Source of the DNA: Zavarzinella formosa DSM 19928
GTDB taxonomy: Bacteria; Planctomycetota; Planctomycetia; Gemmatales; Gemmataceae
Assembly (NCBI RefSeq): GCF_000255705.1
Contig: NZ_JH636439.1
Coordinates: forward strand, 699,670-763,669
Length of the DNA stretch: 64,000 nt
Reading direction: 5' to 3'
The translations under genes and the position numbers were made by a program. Below are positions 18,803 through 28,286 of the stretch, piece by piece; position 1 is the stretch's first letter; each line of letters opens with the position of its first letter. Below the pieces are notes generated by a model that was given only the letters and a program-made list of their open reading frames with translations, was not told the origin of the DNA and searched no databases.

Positions 18803-19081
18803 GGGTTGGCTCCGTTGGGAATGCGCAAAATCATGCGCGTCATGTTACCACGCCGACGATCATTGACCAATAATCAATGCCAATCCCGGCGGTGTTTCCG
18901 ATTTCCGGCGGCCAGCGAACGAATCCAGATTGGGCATCCCCCACATTTCCAAGCTTTCCCCGTTTTTCATGGTTGTTTGTTTTTCGCTCGTTATTGGGTT
19001 TGGTTTTCGCATTGTGTTCTCGCAAACGGCCGATATAAGCGGTGGACTGGATCACTCCGCACCGACGGGAGGGGCGCACGG

Positions 19082-20500
19082 ATGGCCCTCAAACGACGAC
19101 GCGCCATGATGGCGCTGGCCGGCATCATGGCAATCAACGGCTTCACCGGTTGCACCGGGGACGCCTCGCTCGTTCGCAAGGATGCGCCTGTTCGTGCGGA
19201 GACACTTGTTCGCGCGGATGATCCGGCCGATTCGTCCGTGAAGCCGAATATCGTCCGGTCGCAAGCCCCGGAGGTTTTGCCCCCGGTGCGAATCGGCCGG
19301 CCCCAAACAGATTCGACCGGCCGCTCCTTCGTCTCGGATGCCACCGGCAAGACTGATGCCTCGGGCCGGGCTTTTGTTTCGGACCCGTTGAACATGGGCG
19401 CGCCGTCGGCCGTTCCCCCGCTCAGCGCTCCCGTTCAACAGGTTGGATCGGATGTTCCGGTGCCGCCGGTCAATGTCGGCGCTCTGGTTCAGCCGGTGCC
19501 CGACGTGAAACCGGCTTCCGGAAAGATGTCCGCGACGAGCAAGATGACGGATGAGGGAGACACCCAAGTCCGCATCGTCGCCAGCATTGGTAACAACCCG
19601 ATTTACGAGAGCGAAGTCCGCGAGGCCGTGTATCAGCGTCTTGGCGAGTTGCTCAAACTGGCGGAACGAGAACAGGCCGTCAAGCAGAAGGAAATGTTCC
19701 GCGAAGAGCTTCGCCGGATCATCGAGCGGGAACTGGTGCTGGAAGACATGACCAGCACACTCACCTCCCGCAAGCAAACAAATGCCTTGGGCAAATTGAA
19801 GGAAGCGGCCGGCAAGGAAGCGGATGCTTTGCTCAAGCAGTTCAAGAAGGAACGGGGAGTGTCCGCGGACGAAGACTTCAAGACCATTCTTCGCTCCCAA
19901 GGGCTGACAATGTTCGGGATTCGCCGCCAGATCGAACGCGGCACGATGATGCGAATCTACATGCAGGAAAAGGTTTCGCCGAAAATTGAGGGCGGCATCG
20001 GCCTCGGCGACATCCGCGATTACTACGAGGCCCACGGCGGAGATTTCAAAAGCGAAGACTCGGTCAAATGGCTCGATCTTTTCGTGATGACGGAGAAGTT
20101 TGCCAGTCCGGCCGACGCGAAGCAATACGCAATGCAGTTGCTGGCTCAGATCCAGAAGGGCGCGGACTTCGGCCCGTTGGCGACGAAGTCCGGCCATGGG
20201 GACAGCGCCCTTCGCAATGGCTTGGGCATCGGCGAGAAACCGGGGGAAATCTTCCCGCCGGAACTGGAGCCGACTGTGTTGCGAACGAAGCCGGGACAGG
20301 CGACAATTCAGGAAACCGAGAATGGCTTCCACATCATCAAAGTGACCGACCGCACCGTCGCCGGCCGTCGGCCGCTCGATGAGAAACTTCAAGCCGAGAT
20401 TCGCCGCAAGGTTCAGGCGGTGATTTTTGAACGGGAAGCCAAGCGGTATGTGGACACGCTCTGGAAACGCTCCCAACCGCAGGTGTGGATTGACCTCTGA
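19082..20500 (+). CDS. Parvulin-type peptidyl-prolyl isomerase lipoprotein (SurA/PrsA-like)
   Basis: A 472-residue predicted lipoprotein with leader MALKRRRAMMALAGIMAING and an atypical lipobox FTGC (Cys24). A low-complexity region (about 30-150) contains an imperfect repeat GRSFVSDATG/GRAFVSDPLN. A SurA-like N-terminal helical domain follows (NPIYESEVREAVYQRL, about 165-310), then a PpiC/parvulin domain (about 325-430: VKWLDLFVMTEKFASPADAK, FGPLATKSGHGDSALRNG, ENGFHIIKVTDR). The ATG at 19082 has a GGGAGG site. Probably folds exported or outer-membrane proteins. A strong bidirectional hairpin ends it. Confidence 0.87.
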   Translation: MALKRRRAMMALAGIMAINGFTGCTGDASLVRKDAPVRAETLVRADDPADSSVKPNIVRSQAPEVLPPVRIGRPQTDSTGRSFVSDATGKTDASGRAFVSDPLNMGAPSAVPPLSAPVQQVGSDVPVPPVNVGALVQPVPDVKPASGKMSATSKMTDEGDTQVRIVASIGNNPIYESEVREAVYQRLGELLKLAEREQAVKQKEMFREELRRIIERELVLEDMTSTLTSRKQTNALGKLKEAAGKEADALLKQFKKERGVSADEDFKTILRSQGLTMFGIRRQIERGTMMRIYMQEKVSPKIEGGIGLGDIRDYYEAHGGDFKSEDSVKWLDLFVMTEKFASPADAKQYAMQLLAQIQKGADFGPLATKSGHGDSALRNGLGIGEKPGEIFPPELEPTVLRTKPGQATIQETENGFHIIKVTDRTVAGRRPLDEKLQAEIRRKVQAVIFEREAKRYVDTLWKRSQPQVWIDL

Positions 20501-20530
20501 CACAAGGCTGACAGCGAGACAGAAAACGCA

Positions 20531-20566
20531 AAAGGCCGGGGCATCAATGATGCCCCGGCCTTTTTT
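20531..20566. terminator. Strong bidirectional intrinsic terminator
   Basis: A perfect inverted repeat AAAGGCCGGGGCATCA (20531-20546) with TGATGCCCCGGCCTTT (20548-20563), followed by TTTTTT on the plus strand and bounded by an A-run at the left. It lies between the convergent parvulin gene (stop 20500) and DUF1559 copy 3 (stop 20587) and can end both. Confidence 0.92.
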
Positions 20567-20586
20567 CGTCGGGCGAAGGTGCCGGA

Positions 20587-21612
20587 TCAGTAGTTGCCGA
20601 TCACTTCACCGCCGTGGGCGGTGACAATGGCAGACAGTGTTTGTGGGGAGATCGATGTGCGAAGGAAGGCCACGTGCCCGTCGGCGAAGCAGCAGTTTGA
20701 ACCGCCCGTGTGGAAGCTAAACACTTCGTTGTCGTTCGTGGCGTTCATGAACGCGCTGAATTTTGTGAGATTGGCCGGGTTAATGTCGTTCTTCTTCCAG
20801 AACACGTTCGGGCCGTCGGCGATCGGTGTCGTCAAAGAGGTAAAGTCGGCGGCCGTGGCGTTGGGATTGGTCATGTCAACGCTGAACGGTCCGTCGCTGT
20901 CGGCCCAGCAGAACCCTTGATCGTTCACCCCGGAGGCAATCTTCTTGCCGTTCAGCCAGAGGTCCGGGCGGGAGGTACATTCCCAGATCATCCCGGTGTT
21001 GGACAAGCCATCAGTGATTTGGGCAATCGTCGTCACTTGATCTTTGACCATCACACTGTTGATCTGGTCCGTGGTGGCCAGTGTGGGGAGACTGAAGATC
21101 CCCGAATATTGACCGGCTTTCACCGTGTTCATCGTGTCATAGTCGGTCGGGCCGGCGGCGCTGGCCAGCGTGATGCCAACCTTCGTCACGTTCAACAACG
21201 GAGTCCGTCCCGGACTGGAAGGACAAATGTACGTGTTGATTTGGGTGAGAATGGCGGTCCGATTCGCCGGATCATACCAATTCAGATTCGTGTTGTACAA
21301 CTTGCCGACATTGCCCTGCTCGATGTAATCGAGCGTAAATGCCCGCCAGCTGTGGTAAGTGCCGCTTGGGTTGCCTGGGGCCGCCGCGCCCGTCGTGTAG
21401 GACGAGGCCGGGAAAAAGGTGTTCGTGTCGTGATAGTTCTGCATCGCCAACCCGAGCTGCTTCAGGTTGTTGGTGCATTTCATGCGGTTGGCGGCCTCCC
21501 GGATCTTTTGCACGGCCGGCAACAGCAGACCGATCAGGATGGCGATAATGGCGATCACCACCAGCAGTTCGATCAAGGTAAAACCACGGCGACACCGTTG
21601 CACGGTCGACAT
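20587..21612 (-). CDS. DUF1559 prepilin-like protein (copy 3)
   Basis: A 341-residue protein starting [17 protein letters not shown], with a prepilin leader, hydrophobic helix, [20 protein letters not shown] and a C-terminal [19 protein letters not shown] block. The ATG at 21612 has a GGAG site 8 bases upstream. Its first 60 coding bases plus 15 upstream bases are almost identical to those of copy 4 just upstream, showing a recent tandem duplication or gene conversion; the body of the protein has since diverged. Confidence 0.9.
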   Translation of the reverse strand: MSTVQRCRRGFTLIELLVVIAIIAILIGLLLPAVQKIREAANRMKCTNNLKQLGLAMQNYHDTNTFFPASSYTTGAAAPGNPSGTYHSWRAFTLDYIEQGNVGKLYNTNLNWYDPANRTAILTQINTYICPSSPGRTPLLNVTKVGITLASAAGPTDYDTMNTVKAGQYSGIFSLPTLATTDQINSVMVKDQVTTIAQITDGLSNTGMIWECTSRPDLWLNGKKIASGVNDQGFCWADSDGPFSVDMTNPNATAADFTSLTTPIADGPNVFWKKNDINPANLTKFSAFMNATNDNEVFSFHTGGSNCCFADGHVAFLRTSISPQTLSAIVTAHGGEVIGNY

Positions 21613-21627
21613 TCACATACTCCGTAA
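21553..21627 (-). repeat. 75-bp near-identical repeat, unit A (5' end of DUF1559 copy 3)
   Basis: This block covers the ribosome site, the start codon and the first 20 codons of DUF1559 copy 3. It matches 22876-22950 at 72 of 75 positions. The identity includes non-coding bases (the CTTACGGAGT/TTACGGAGT leader), so the duplication reached beyond the coding part. Confidence 0.88.
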
Positions 21628-21828
21628 AACAGATTGAGAGAGACGAGCCTTGGAGACACCGGTTTTGCCGGGTCTTGGCAAAGTATTAAAATAGAGTGAG
21701 AGCAGGGGTTGAAAGTGAAGATTGAATGAAACCTGTCAAAAGTCTCGAATTAGATCACTCAAGGCTTTTGACAGATTGAGCACGTTACTTTGATCAATTT
21801 TTGTGAGAGAGTGAAGAATTCAATTCAA

Positions 21829-22950
<1,122 letters not shown>

Positions 22951-23108
22951 GCGTATTGGGAGAGCAGAGATGGGCTTTGGGCCTCGGTCAAAGCCGATGG
23001 CTTCTCGTGTTCTCAAGATAGAGTGAGAACAGAATGTGATGATGAAGATAGAGTGAAGGAAAAAGAAGGGGTCTTAATATTTCTTAAACTATTATCTGAT
23101 AATCATTT

Positions 23109-23136
23109 ACGAAGATAAATTCCTGCTTATCTTCGT
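23109..23136 (-). terminator. Hairpin past the end of the fhcA-methyltransferase pair
   Basis: A perfect 10-bp inverted repeat ACGAAGATAA (23109-23118) and TTATCTTCGT (23127-23136) with an 8-base loop lies 15 bases beyond the stop of the methyltransferase-like gene. No T-run follows on the minus strand, so it may be an mRNA-stabilising hairpin rather than a true intrinsic terminator. Confidence 0.4.
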
Positions 23137-23151
23137 GGATTCCCAAAAGTT

Positions 23152-23763
23152 TCAGGCTTTGTCGGCCAAGATAAACGCCGTCGCCCAAAGGGAGTTCACA
23201 TCCTCGCACTTCAAAATTTCAGCCAGTTTTTCGGATCGCGGCGTGTCCAGTCCGCAACATGCTTGCGTGGAGGCGATCCATTCTTCCTCAGTGACGGGCT
23301 TGCATGGAACCGGCTCTTCCCACAGGGCGAGGTCATAACGCACGATCAATTCGTCGATTCCCGGTTGTTCCATGAGCTTGATGCCGGAAAATCCCGCTTC
23401 TGTCAGCAGACGAGGGTAATCCTTTGACAAGATCGCCTGGACAAATCCGCATGACCGGAGGGGCAATTGATTTTCAAGGTCTCGCGGGAGTGTTCGTTTG
23501 CGGACGACATCACCGATCATCAACCGGCCTCCCGGTTTCAGAATTCGACATGCCTGTCGCAATGATTCCGGTTGATTGGGAGAGAAACACAACGAGTTGT
23601 CGAACACGACCGCGTCCCAATAAGCGGACTGATCTTTTGACAGATCCTCCAGCGGTCGAACCATCCTTGTCATTCCGTCAACGGGGAGGCGGTTTGGTTC
23701 CAAAATGGAAGGCAGCGATGGGATCCTTTTGCGGATCGCCTCGCCGAGTTGCGATGGATTCAT
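23152..23763 (-). CDS. Methyltransferase-like protein lacking the SAM-binding glycine motif
   Basis: A 203-residue protein. The segment YWDAVVFDNSLCFSPNQPESL followed by ACRILKPGGRLMIGDVV matches motifs II-III of class I SAM-dependent methyltransferases. The glycine-rich motif I that should come about 50 residues before is absent: the gene starts just ahead of SILEPNRLPVDG. Its ATG overlaps the fhcA stop as ATGA (23760-23763), which argues that this short form is the real product, translationally coupled to fhcA. It might be a non-catalytic partner or a remnant. It ends in a cysteine-containing tail (TQACCGLD). No homologue recognised by name. Confidence 0.7.
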   Translation of the reverse strand: MNPSQLGEAIRKRIPSLPSILEPNRLPVDGMTRMVRPLEDLSKDQSAYWDAVVFDNSLCFSPNQPESLRQACRILKPGGRLMIGDVVRKRTLPRDLENQLPLRSCGFVQAILSKDYPRLLTEAGFSGIKLMEQPGIDELIVRYDLALWEEPVPCKPVTEEEWIASTQACCGLDTPRSEKLAEILKCEDVNSLWATAFILADKA

Positions 23764-25403
23764 GAAACCACCCGCGCGCCGCGGGACAGATACAAGTCGC
23801 TGACGGGATAGTTGGCAAACGACATGGAATAGTTTTTCTCGAACCACGGGCGAAGGTTATTTTCCAGCAAGTCGTCGTAACCGGGTTGGACGTGGATCGT
23901 CGGGCCGAACGGGGTCGTCTTCAACTCTCCCCGTTCCACGACAATCTCGCCTGCCTTTAACACCATTCTCGGCATCTCGAACATCGCTTTGATGTCCCGG
24001 CCCGGTGTGTAGATGGTGATGTCGGCGTCGGCTCCGATGCCGAGATGGCCCTTATGTTTGAGGCCGAGGATCTTCGCGGGGCCGGCGCGGGTGACGATCA
24101 CGATTTCGTTCAGCGTGTATTCGCGTTCCAAGTCCCACAGCACGCACCGGGGGCGAATCTTCTCGGGGAGTTTCTTCAACACTTCCCGGCGATAATCACG
24201 GTCCATCAGCACGGCAATCATCTCCGGATAAGCCAGAAACGTGCCGCCGTTGGGGTGGTCGGTGCTCATGGCCACTCGCCAGGGGTCGTTCACCAGCAGA
24301 TACCATTCGACGCCGATGCACCATTGCAGGGCGTGGACAAAACTCTTTTCTCGGTAGACGATGGGGACGATGCCGCAACCGGCCTCGCACTCCGTCTCGC
24401 TGTTGAACCACTTTTTGCCGGTGACTTTGCGCAGGTAATGCCCGAGCGGGCCGTCGCCGGTCATGGAGGTTGTTTCACCGAAAACGACGTGGCCCACATC
24501 CACCGTCAGGTTCGGATGGGCGTTCACGTAATCCGCAAGTCGGGTTACCTTGGAACAGAATGTCCCCTGATCGTCCGGACCGCCGCCGTAACTGTGAAAC
24601 TGCACATGCGTGAGATGCCCGCGATGACCTTCGAGGGCCGCCATCGAATCAAGTGTGGTGGGCCAATTCCCCGGCATCCCGAGCCGGTTGCAATGCAGAT
24701 GCAGCGAGTGCGGCAAGCCTAAGGCGTCGATCTCTTTCGCCAGTCCGCTGATGATTTGCCGGGGAGTGAGGTTGAAGTCGGCAACCGGGTCGTCGATGCC
24801 GGTGTTGTGTTCGCCGCCGCGTTTCCAGTTCTCCACGCCGCCGGGATTCACGGCCTTGATGGCGTATCCCCGCGTGGCATTGAGAATCCACGCAATGTAA
24901 TCGCGCAGGCGGTCCGTTTCGCCATTCGCCAGTTGTTCGAGGGCATAGAGGTTGTTGCCAAGCAGGACGAAAAAGCCCTTGTCAATTATCGGTGTGTCGT
25001 GGAATTCCTCGTGAGTGTGTCTGGCCCCGAGCGGCGGAATGGCGGCGTCGAACACGGTGGTGTAGCCGAGGCCCGCGTAGAGGTATCCGGTGGCGAAGGT
25101 GCTGGGGGTGCTTCCCAAGGTGCCGGAGCGTTGCAACCGTGTGCGCGGCATGGCGGGCTGGCGTCGGCGGTCCTCCGGCCGCATCTTGCGGGCAAAATTG
25201 ACCTTCGGCCCGGCGATGTGGGCGTGCATGTCCACCCCGCCGGGCATGACCACTAACCCGGCGGCGTCAATCACCCAGTCGGGTGATTCATGGGCCGGTT
25301 CGGCGATAATCACGCCGTCACGAATCCAAATGTCTTTGACAACGCCGTCAATCCCGTTGAGCGGATCGTGAATGAGGCCGCCGGTGATTTTGAGGAGAGC
25401 CAT
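23760..25403 (-). CDS. fhcA: Formyltransferase/hydrolase complex subunit A (formylmethanofuran dehydrogenase subunit A-like)
   Basis: A 547-residue amidohydrolase-fold protein. It starts ALLKITGGLIHDPLNG and carries the metal-binding VDMHAHIAGPK, a YAGLGYTTVFDAAIPP segment, HLHCNRLGMPGNW, GEFHDT-type and STDHPNGG motifs of the FmdA/FwdA/FhcA family. In methylotrophs and planctomycetes the Fhc complex hydrolyses the formyl group carried from formyl-H4MPT, releasing formate. The ATG at 25403 has GGAG 9 bases upstream. The usual partners (fhcB, C, D, mch) are not in this window, so the pathway genes are dispersed. It is followed by a coupled methyltransferase-like gene and is divergent from a GTPase gene. 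Confidence 0.9.
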   Translation of the reverse strand: MALLKITGGLIHDPLNGIDGVVKDIWIRDGVIIAEPAHESPDWVIDAAGLVVMPGGVDMHAHIAGPKVNFARKMRPEDRRRQPAMPRTRLQRSGTLGSTPSTFATGYLYAGLGYTTVFDAAIPPLGARHTHEEFHDTPIIDKGFFVLLGNNLYALEQLANGETDRLRDYIAWILNATRGYAIKAVNPGGVENWKRGGEHNTGIDDPVADFNLTPRQIISGLAKEIDALGLPHSLHLHCNRLGMPGNWPTTLDSMAALEGHRGHLTHVQFHSYGGGPDDQGTFCSKVTRLADYVNAHPNLTVDVGHVVFGETTSMTGDGPLGHYLRKVTGKKWFNSETECEAGCGIVPIVYREKSFVHALQWCIGVEWYLLVNDPWRVAMSTDHPNGGTFLAYPEMIAVLMDRDYRREVLKKLPEKIRPRCVLWDLEREYTLNEIVIVTRAGPAKILGLKHKGHLGIGADADITIYTPGRDIKAMFEMPRMVLKAGEIVVERGELKTTPFGPTIHVQPGYDDLLENNLRPWFEKNYSMSFANYPVSDLYLSRGARVVS

Positions 25404-25461
25404 GCTCCTAGTCTCCGGTTTCCCGTTCAGAGTTTCCAGAGGGGCGGGACGTTTGGAAACT

Positions 25462-25481
25462 CCGAATTCCGAATTCCGAAT
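25462..25481. repeat. Short tandem repeat of CCGAATT upstream of fhcA
   Basis: The heptamer CCGAATT occurs twice in a row followed by CCGAAT, in the 137-bp region between the divergent fhcA and GTPase genes. It creates overlapping GAATTC palindromes. Similar GAAT-rich repeats occur in other intergenic spots here (see 63726-63788). Function unknown. Confidence 0.7.
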
Positions 25482-25540
25482 CGGGTTCACCCGGCTAAAA
25501 TGGTCTGAAACGGTTCTCCCTTCATTGGACGGGTCGCCCG

Positions 25541-26704
25541 ATGTATCCTTCATGGGCCAATCTGGCCAACCTGTTCGCCGGTCGGGATCAAAAGTTCCAA
25601 GCCGGCATTGCCGATGCCAGGCACCGGGCGAACATGCCGGTGTTTTGGATGCTTGGCCGCACCCAGACGGGCAAAACGTCCGTCATTCATTACCTCACCG
25701 GGGCACCGGAAGCCGAGATCGGCAATGGATTCCGGCCCTGCACTCGTTATTCGCGGGAGTATCCTTTTCCCAATCCCGAAGCTCCGCTGTTGAACTTTCT
25801 CGACACGCGGGGAATCGACGAGCCGGGCTACGACCCGGCCGAGGATTTGGCGCAGTTTAACGACAAAGCCCATGTGATTGTCGTCACCGTCAAGGCGTTG
25901 GACCACGCCCAAGAGAATCTGGTGCGAAACTTGGACACCATTCGGCGGGCGAAACCCGGCCGGCCGGTGTTGTTGTTGCTGACGTGCTTGCACGAAGCCT
26001 ATCCGCAGAAGCAACATCCGACACCTTATCCCTTCGGTTCCTCCTTGTACCCGCCGAATATTTCCGTGGATCTCACGCGATCAATTGCCCTCCAACAGGA
26101 CCGGTTCAAAACACTGGTCGATGACATCATTCCCATCGACTTGACGAAGCCGGAGGAAGGTTTCGCCGAACCGAACTACGGGGGAGATGCCCTCAAACAG
26201 TCGATCCTCGACCATTTGCCGAAGGCCATCCGGCAAACGATGCTCACGCTGGATGCCGTGACCAGTGAGTTCCGCGACGAGTCATTACGGCGGGCCATGC
26301 CGGTGATTGTCAGTTACAGCACTCTTGCGGCCGGAGCCGGGGCGATTCCGGTTCCGTTTATCGATATGTTCCTGCTGCCGGGCATTCAGGCCAAGATGAT
26401 TGCGGACCTCGCCACGGTCTACGGCCAACCGCTCAGCGCCGAGCGATTTTGGGAAATAGCCTCATCGCTTGGAGCCGGAGTGTTGGCCCGTCAGGCGGCG
26501 CGGGAAGCCATCAAGATCATTCCGGGGGTGGGTTCAGCCGCCGGGGCCGCGCTGGCGTTTGGAATGACATTCGCCCTCGGCCGGGCGTTTTGCATCTATT
26601 ACCGGGCCGTATGCCAGGGGCATGTGCCCGACACTGGGACATTGAAGCGTATTTTTGAGGAAGAACTCGGCAAAGCCAGCCGTTTTTGGAAACCGGGCGG
26701 GTGA
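25541..26704 (+). CDS. P-loop GTPase with C-terminal DUF697-like membrane domain
   Basis: A 387-residue protein. G1 is GRTQTGKT (residues 39-46) and G3 is DTRG (88-91), followed by VIVVTVKALD and VLLLLTCLHEA, where a normal G4 would read NKxD; here it is missing, so nucleotide specificity is uncertain. The C-terminal half (about 240-360: SYSTLAAGAGAIPVPFIDMF, IQAKMIADLATVYGQPL, IIPGVGSAAGAALAFGM) matches the DUF697 membrane-associated domain found with Era/YcjF-type GTPases. It starts at the ATG 25541 and is followed 52 bp later by a second membrane GTPase, probably in one operon. The role is likely in envelope or membrane-stress handling (inference). Confidence 0.82.
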   Translation: MYPSWANLANLFAGRDQKFQAGIADARHRANMPVFWMLGRTQTGKTSVIHYLTGAPEAEIGNGFRPCTRYSREYPFPNPEAPLLNFLDTRGIDEPGYDPAEDLAQFNDKAHVIVVTVKALDHAQENLVRNLDTIRRAKPGRPVLLLLTCLHEAYPQKQHPTPYPFGSSLYPPNISVDLTRSIALQQDRFKTLVDDIIPIDLTKPEEGFAEPNYGGDALKQSILDHLPKAIRQTMLTLDAVTSEFRDESLRRAMPVIVSYSTLAAGAGAIPVPFIDMFLLPGIQAKMIADLATVYGQPLSAERFWEIASSLGAGVLARQAAREAIKIIPGVGSAAGAALAFGMTFALGRAFCIYYRAVCQGHVPDTGTLKRIFEEELGKASRFWKPGG

Positions 26705-26756
26705 GACAACGAATTACCATTCGTCATCGTTCCCGTCATCGCTGGACATTCTTTTC

Positions 26757-28283
26757 ATGACTCGTCTTCGGCTGTTAGCCATCATCTTGCTGATTATCAT
26801 CCCGCTCCTGTTTTACATGGGGGTCGGGGCTTACCACCTGTTTGAAACGGGCTGGACGTTTTACGTCTGGTGGCCCACGGCCCTCTGTTTTGGAACGGCG
26901 TATTTTCTCGGCTGGCAAGTGGCCCGACGGATGAAAACCAAGACGGACAGCCATCCCGGCGATCCGCATTGGACTGATCGTGACCAGTTTGCCTGGGGGA
27001 TGGTGCAAGCCCGCGTCGAAAAGTCGGCTGATCTCGATCAGGAGGCGTTAACCCAGCCAAAATTCTATTACGATACGGCCGAGGCCATCGCCAAGGAGCT
27101 TTCCGTCGTCTACCAACCCGGCGCCTCCGATCCGGTCGGGCCGGTGACCATCCCGGAATTGCTCACCGTCATTGAACTGGCGACCCGCGAGCTTCATGAC
27201 CGGGTGCGGAAATATGTGCCGGGCAGCCACCTGATGACCATCGATCATTGGCGAAAGACCCAGAAGGCCATCGGGTGGATGAAGCACGCCAACAACGGGT
27301 ACTGGGTGGTCTCGGCCGTGCTGAATCCGGTGAAGACCGCCGCCCGCTATCTCGCGGCCAAGACCACGCTGACTCCGTTGCAAGACCGGTTGCAACGCGG
27401 GGTTATCAACTGGTTTTACGCCGAGTTCATCAGTGATGTCGGCCGGTATCTCATCGAACTCTACAGCGGCCGGCTCAAGGTCGGGGCCGAAAAATATCGG
27501 GAGCTTCAGGAACAAACCATCCGGGCTGACGAGGGGGGAGGCGGGGCTTCTCCCGAGGCCCGGCCGGTGACGATCACCGTCATCGGCCAGGTGAAGGCCG
27601 GCAAGTCTTCCCTCATCAACGCCTTGCTGGGCGAACGCAAGGCCCAGACGGACGTTTTGCCCTGCACGGACACAATCACCGAATACGTTCTGAAATCGAG
27701 TGGCCTCCCGGCCACGTTGCACATCATGGATTCTATCGGCTACTCCCATGAGGGGGCCGATGCCGATCAGGTGGACAAAACGGCCGAGGTGGTGCGTCAG
27801 TCGGATCTGGTCTTGCTGGTTGGCCATGCCCGAAACGCCGCCAAACAGGCGGATGTGAACTTTGTCGGTGCCCTTCAAAATTGGTTCCGCACCCGGCCGC
27901 AATACAAAATCCCGCCGATCATGGCGGTGCTGACTCATGCAGATCTGCTGACCCCGGCAATGGAATGGCAACCGCCTTATGATTGGTCTGCGGGAATCCG
28001 GCCGAAGGAAAAGAGCATCCGCGATGCCGTGGGAACCGCCCGCGAGTCATTTCCGGACGCGGCCAACATTGTTCCGGCTTGTACGGCTGAGAACCGCCAG
28101 TGGAATGTGACCGAGGGCGTGCTGGCTGGGGTTGTCAACCTGCTCGGCGAGGCAAGAGGCGTGGCGTTTTTGCGGTGTCTTGACGAAAGCGCCAACGAAG
28201 ATCGTGTTGGCAAAGTGTTTGAGCAGCTTTGGTCGCTGGGCAAAACGGCTTACACCATCTTCCGCGAACGGGCGGGGAAATGA
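26757..28283 (+). CDS. Membrane-anchored GTPase (dynamin/Era-like)
   Basis: A 508-residue protein with two N-terminal membrane segments (RLLAIILLIIIPLLFYMGVG and FYVWWPTALCFGTAYFLGW), a helical region, then a GTPase domain: G1 GQVKAGKS (277-284), G3 DSIGY, G4 variant THAD, and a switch region with LPCTDTITEYVL. It lacks a DUF697 tail, unlike its neighbour. The start is the ATG at 26757, the last before the first membrane segment, though no ribosome site is obvious. The pair of GTPases with different membrane parts suggests a two-component membrane remodelling system. The downstream queG gene begins directly after its stop. Confidence 0.85.
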   Translation: MTRLRLLAIILLIIIPLLFYMGVGAYHLFETGWTFYVWWPTALCFGTAYFLGWQVARRMKTKTDSHPGDPHWTDRDQFAWGMVQARVEKSADLDQEALTQPKFYYDTAEAIAKELSVVYQPGASDPVGPVTIPELLTVIELATRELHDRVRKYVPGSHLMTIDHWRKTQKAIGWMKHANNGYWVVSAVLNPVKTAARYLAAKTTLTPLQDRLQRGVINWFYAEFISDVGRYLIELYSGRLKVGAEKYRELQEQTIRADEGGGGASPEARPVTITVIGQVKAGKSSLINALLGERKAQTDVLPCTDTITEYVLKSSGLPATLHIMDSIGYSHEGADADQVDKTAEVVRQSDLVLLVGHARNAAKQADVNFVGALQNWFRTRPQYKIPPIMAVLTHADLLTPAMEWQPPYDWSAGIRPKEKSIRDAVGTARESFPDAANIVPACTAENRQWNVTEGVLAGVVNLLGEARGVAFLRCLDESANEDRVGKVFEQLWSLGKTAYTIFRERAGK

Positions 28284-28286
28284 ATC

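Noticed and set aside
18041-19081. Upstream in-frame extension of the parvulin gene
   Set aside because: It overlaps the Gfo/Idh/MocA gene on the other strand; the ATG at 19082 has a good ribosome site and starts the lipoprotein leader.
19052-20503. 483-codon open frame on the minus strand
   Set aside because: Antisense to the parvulin lipoprotein gene over its full length; no motif seen in it.
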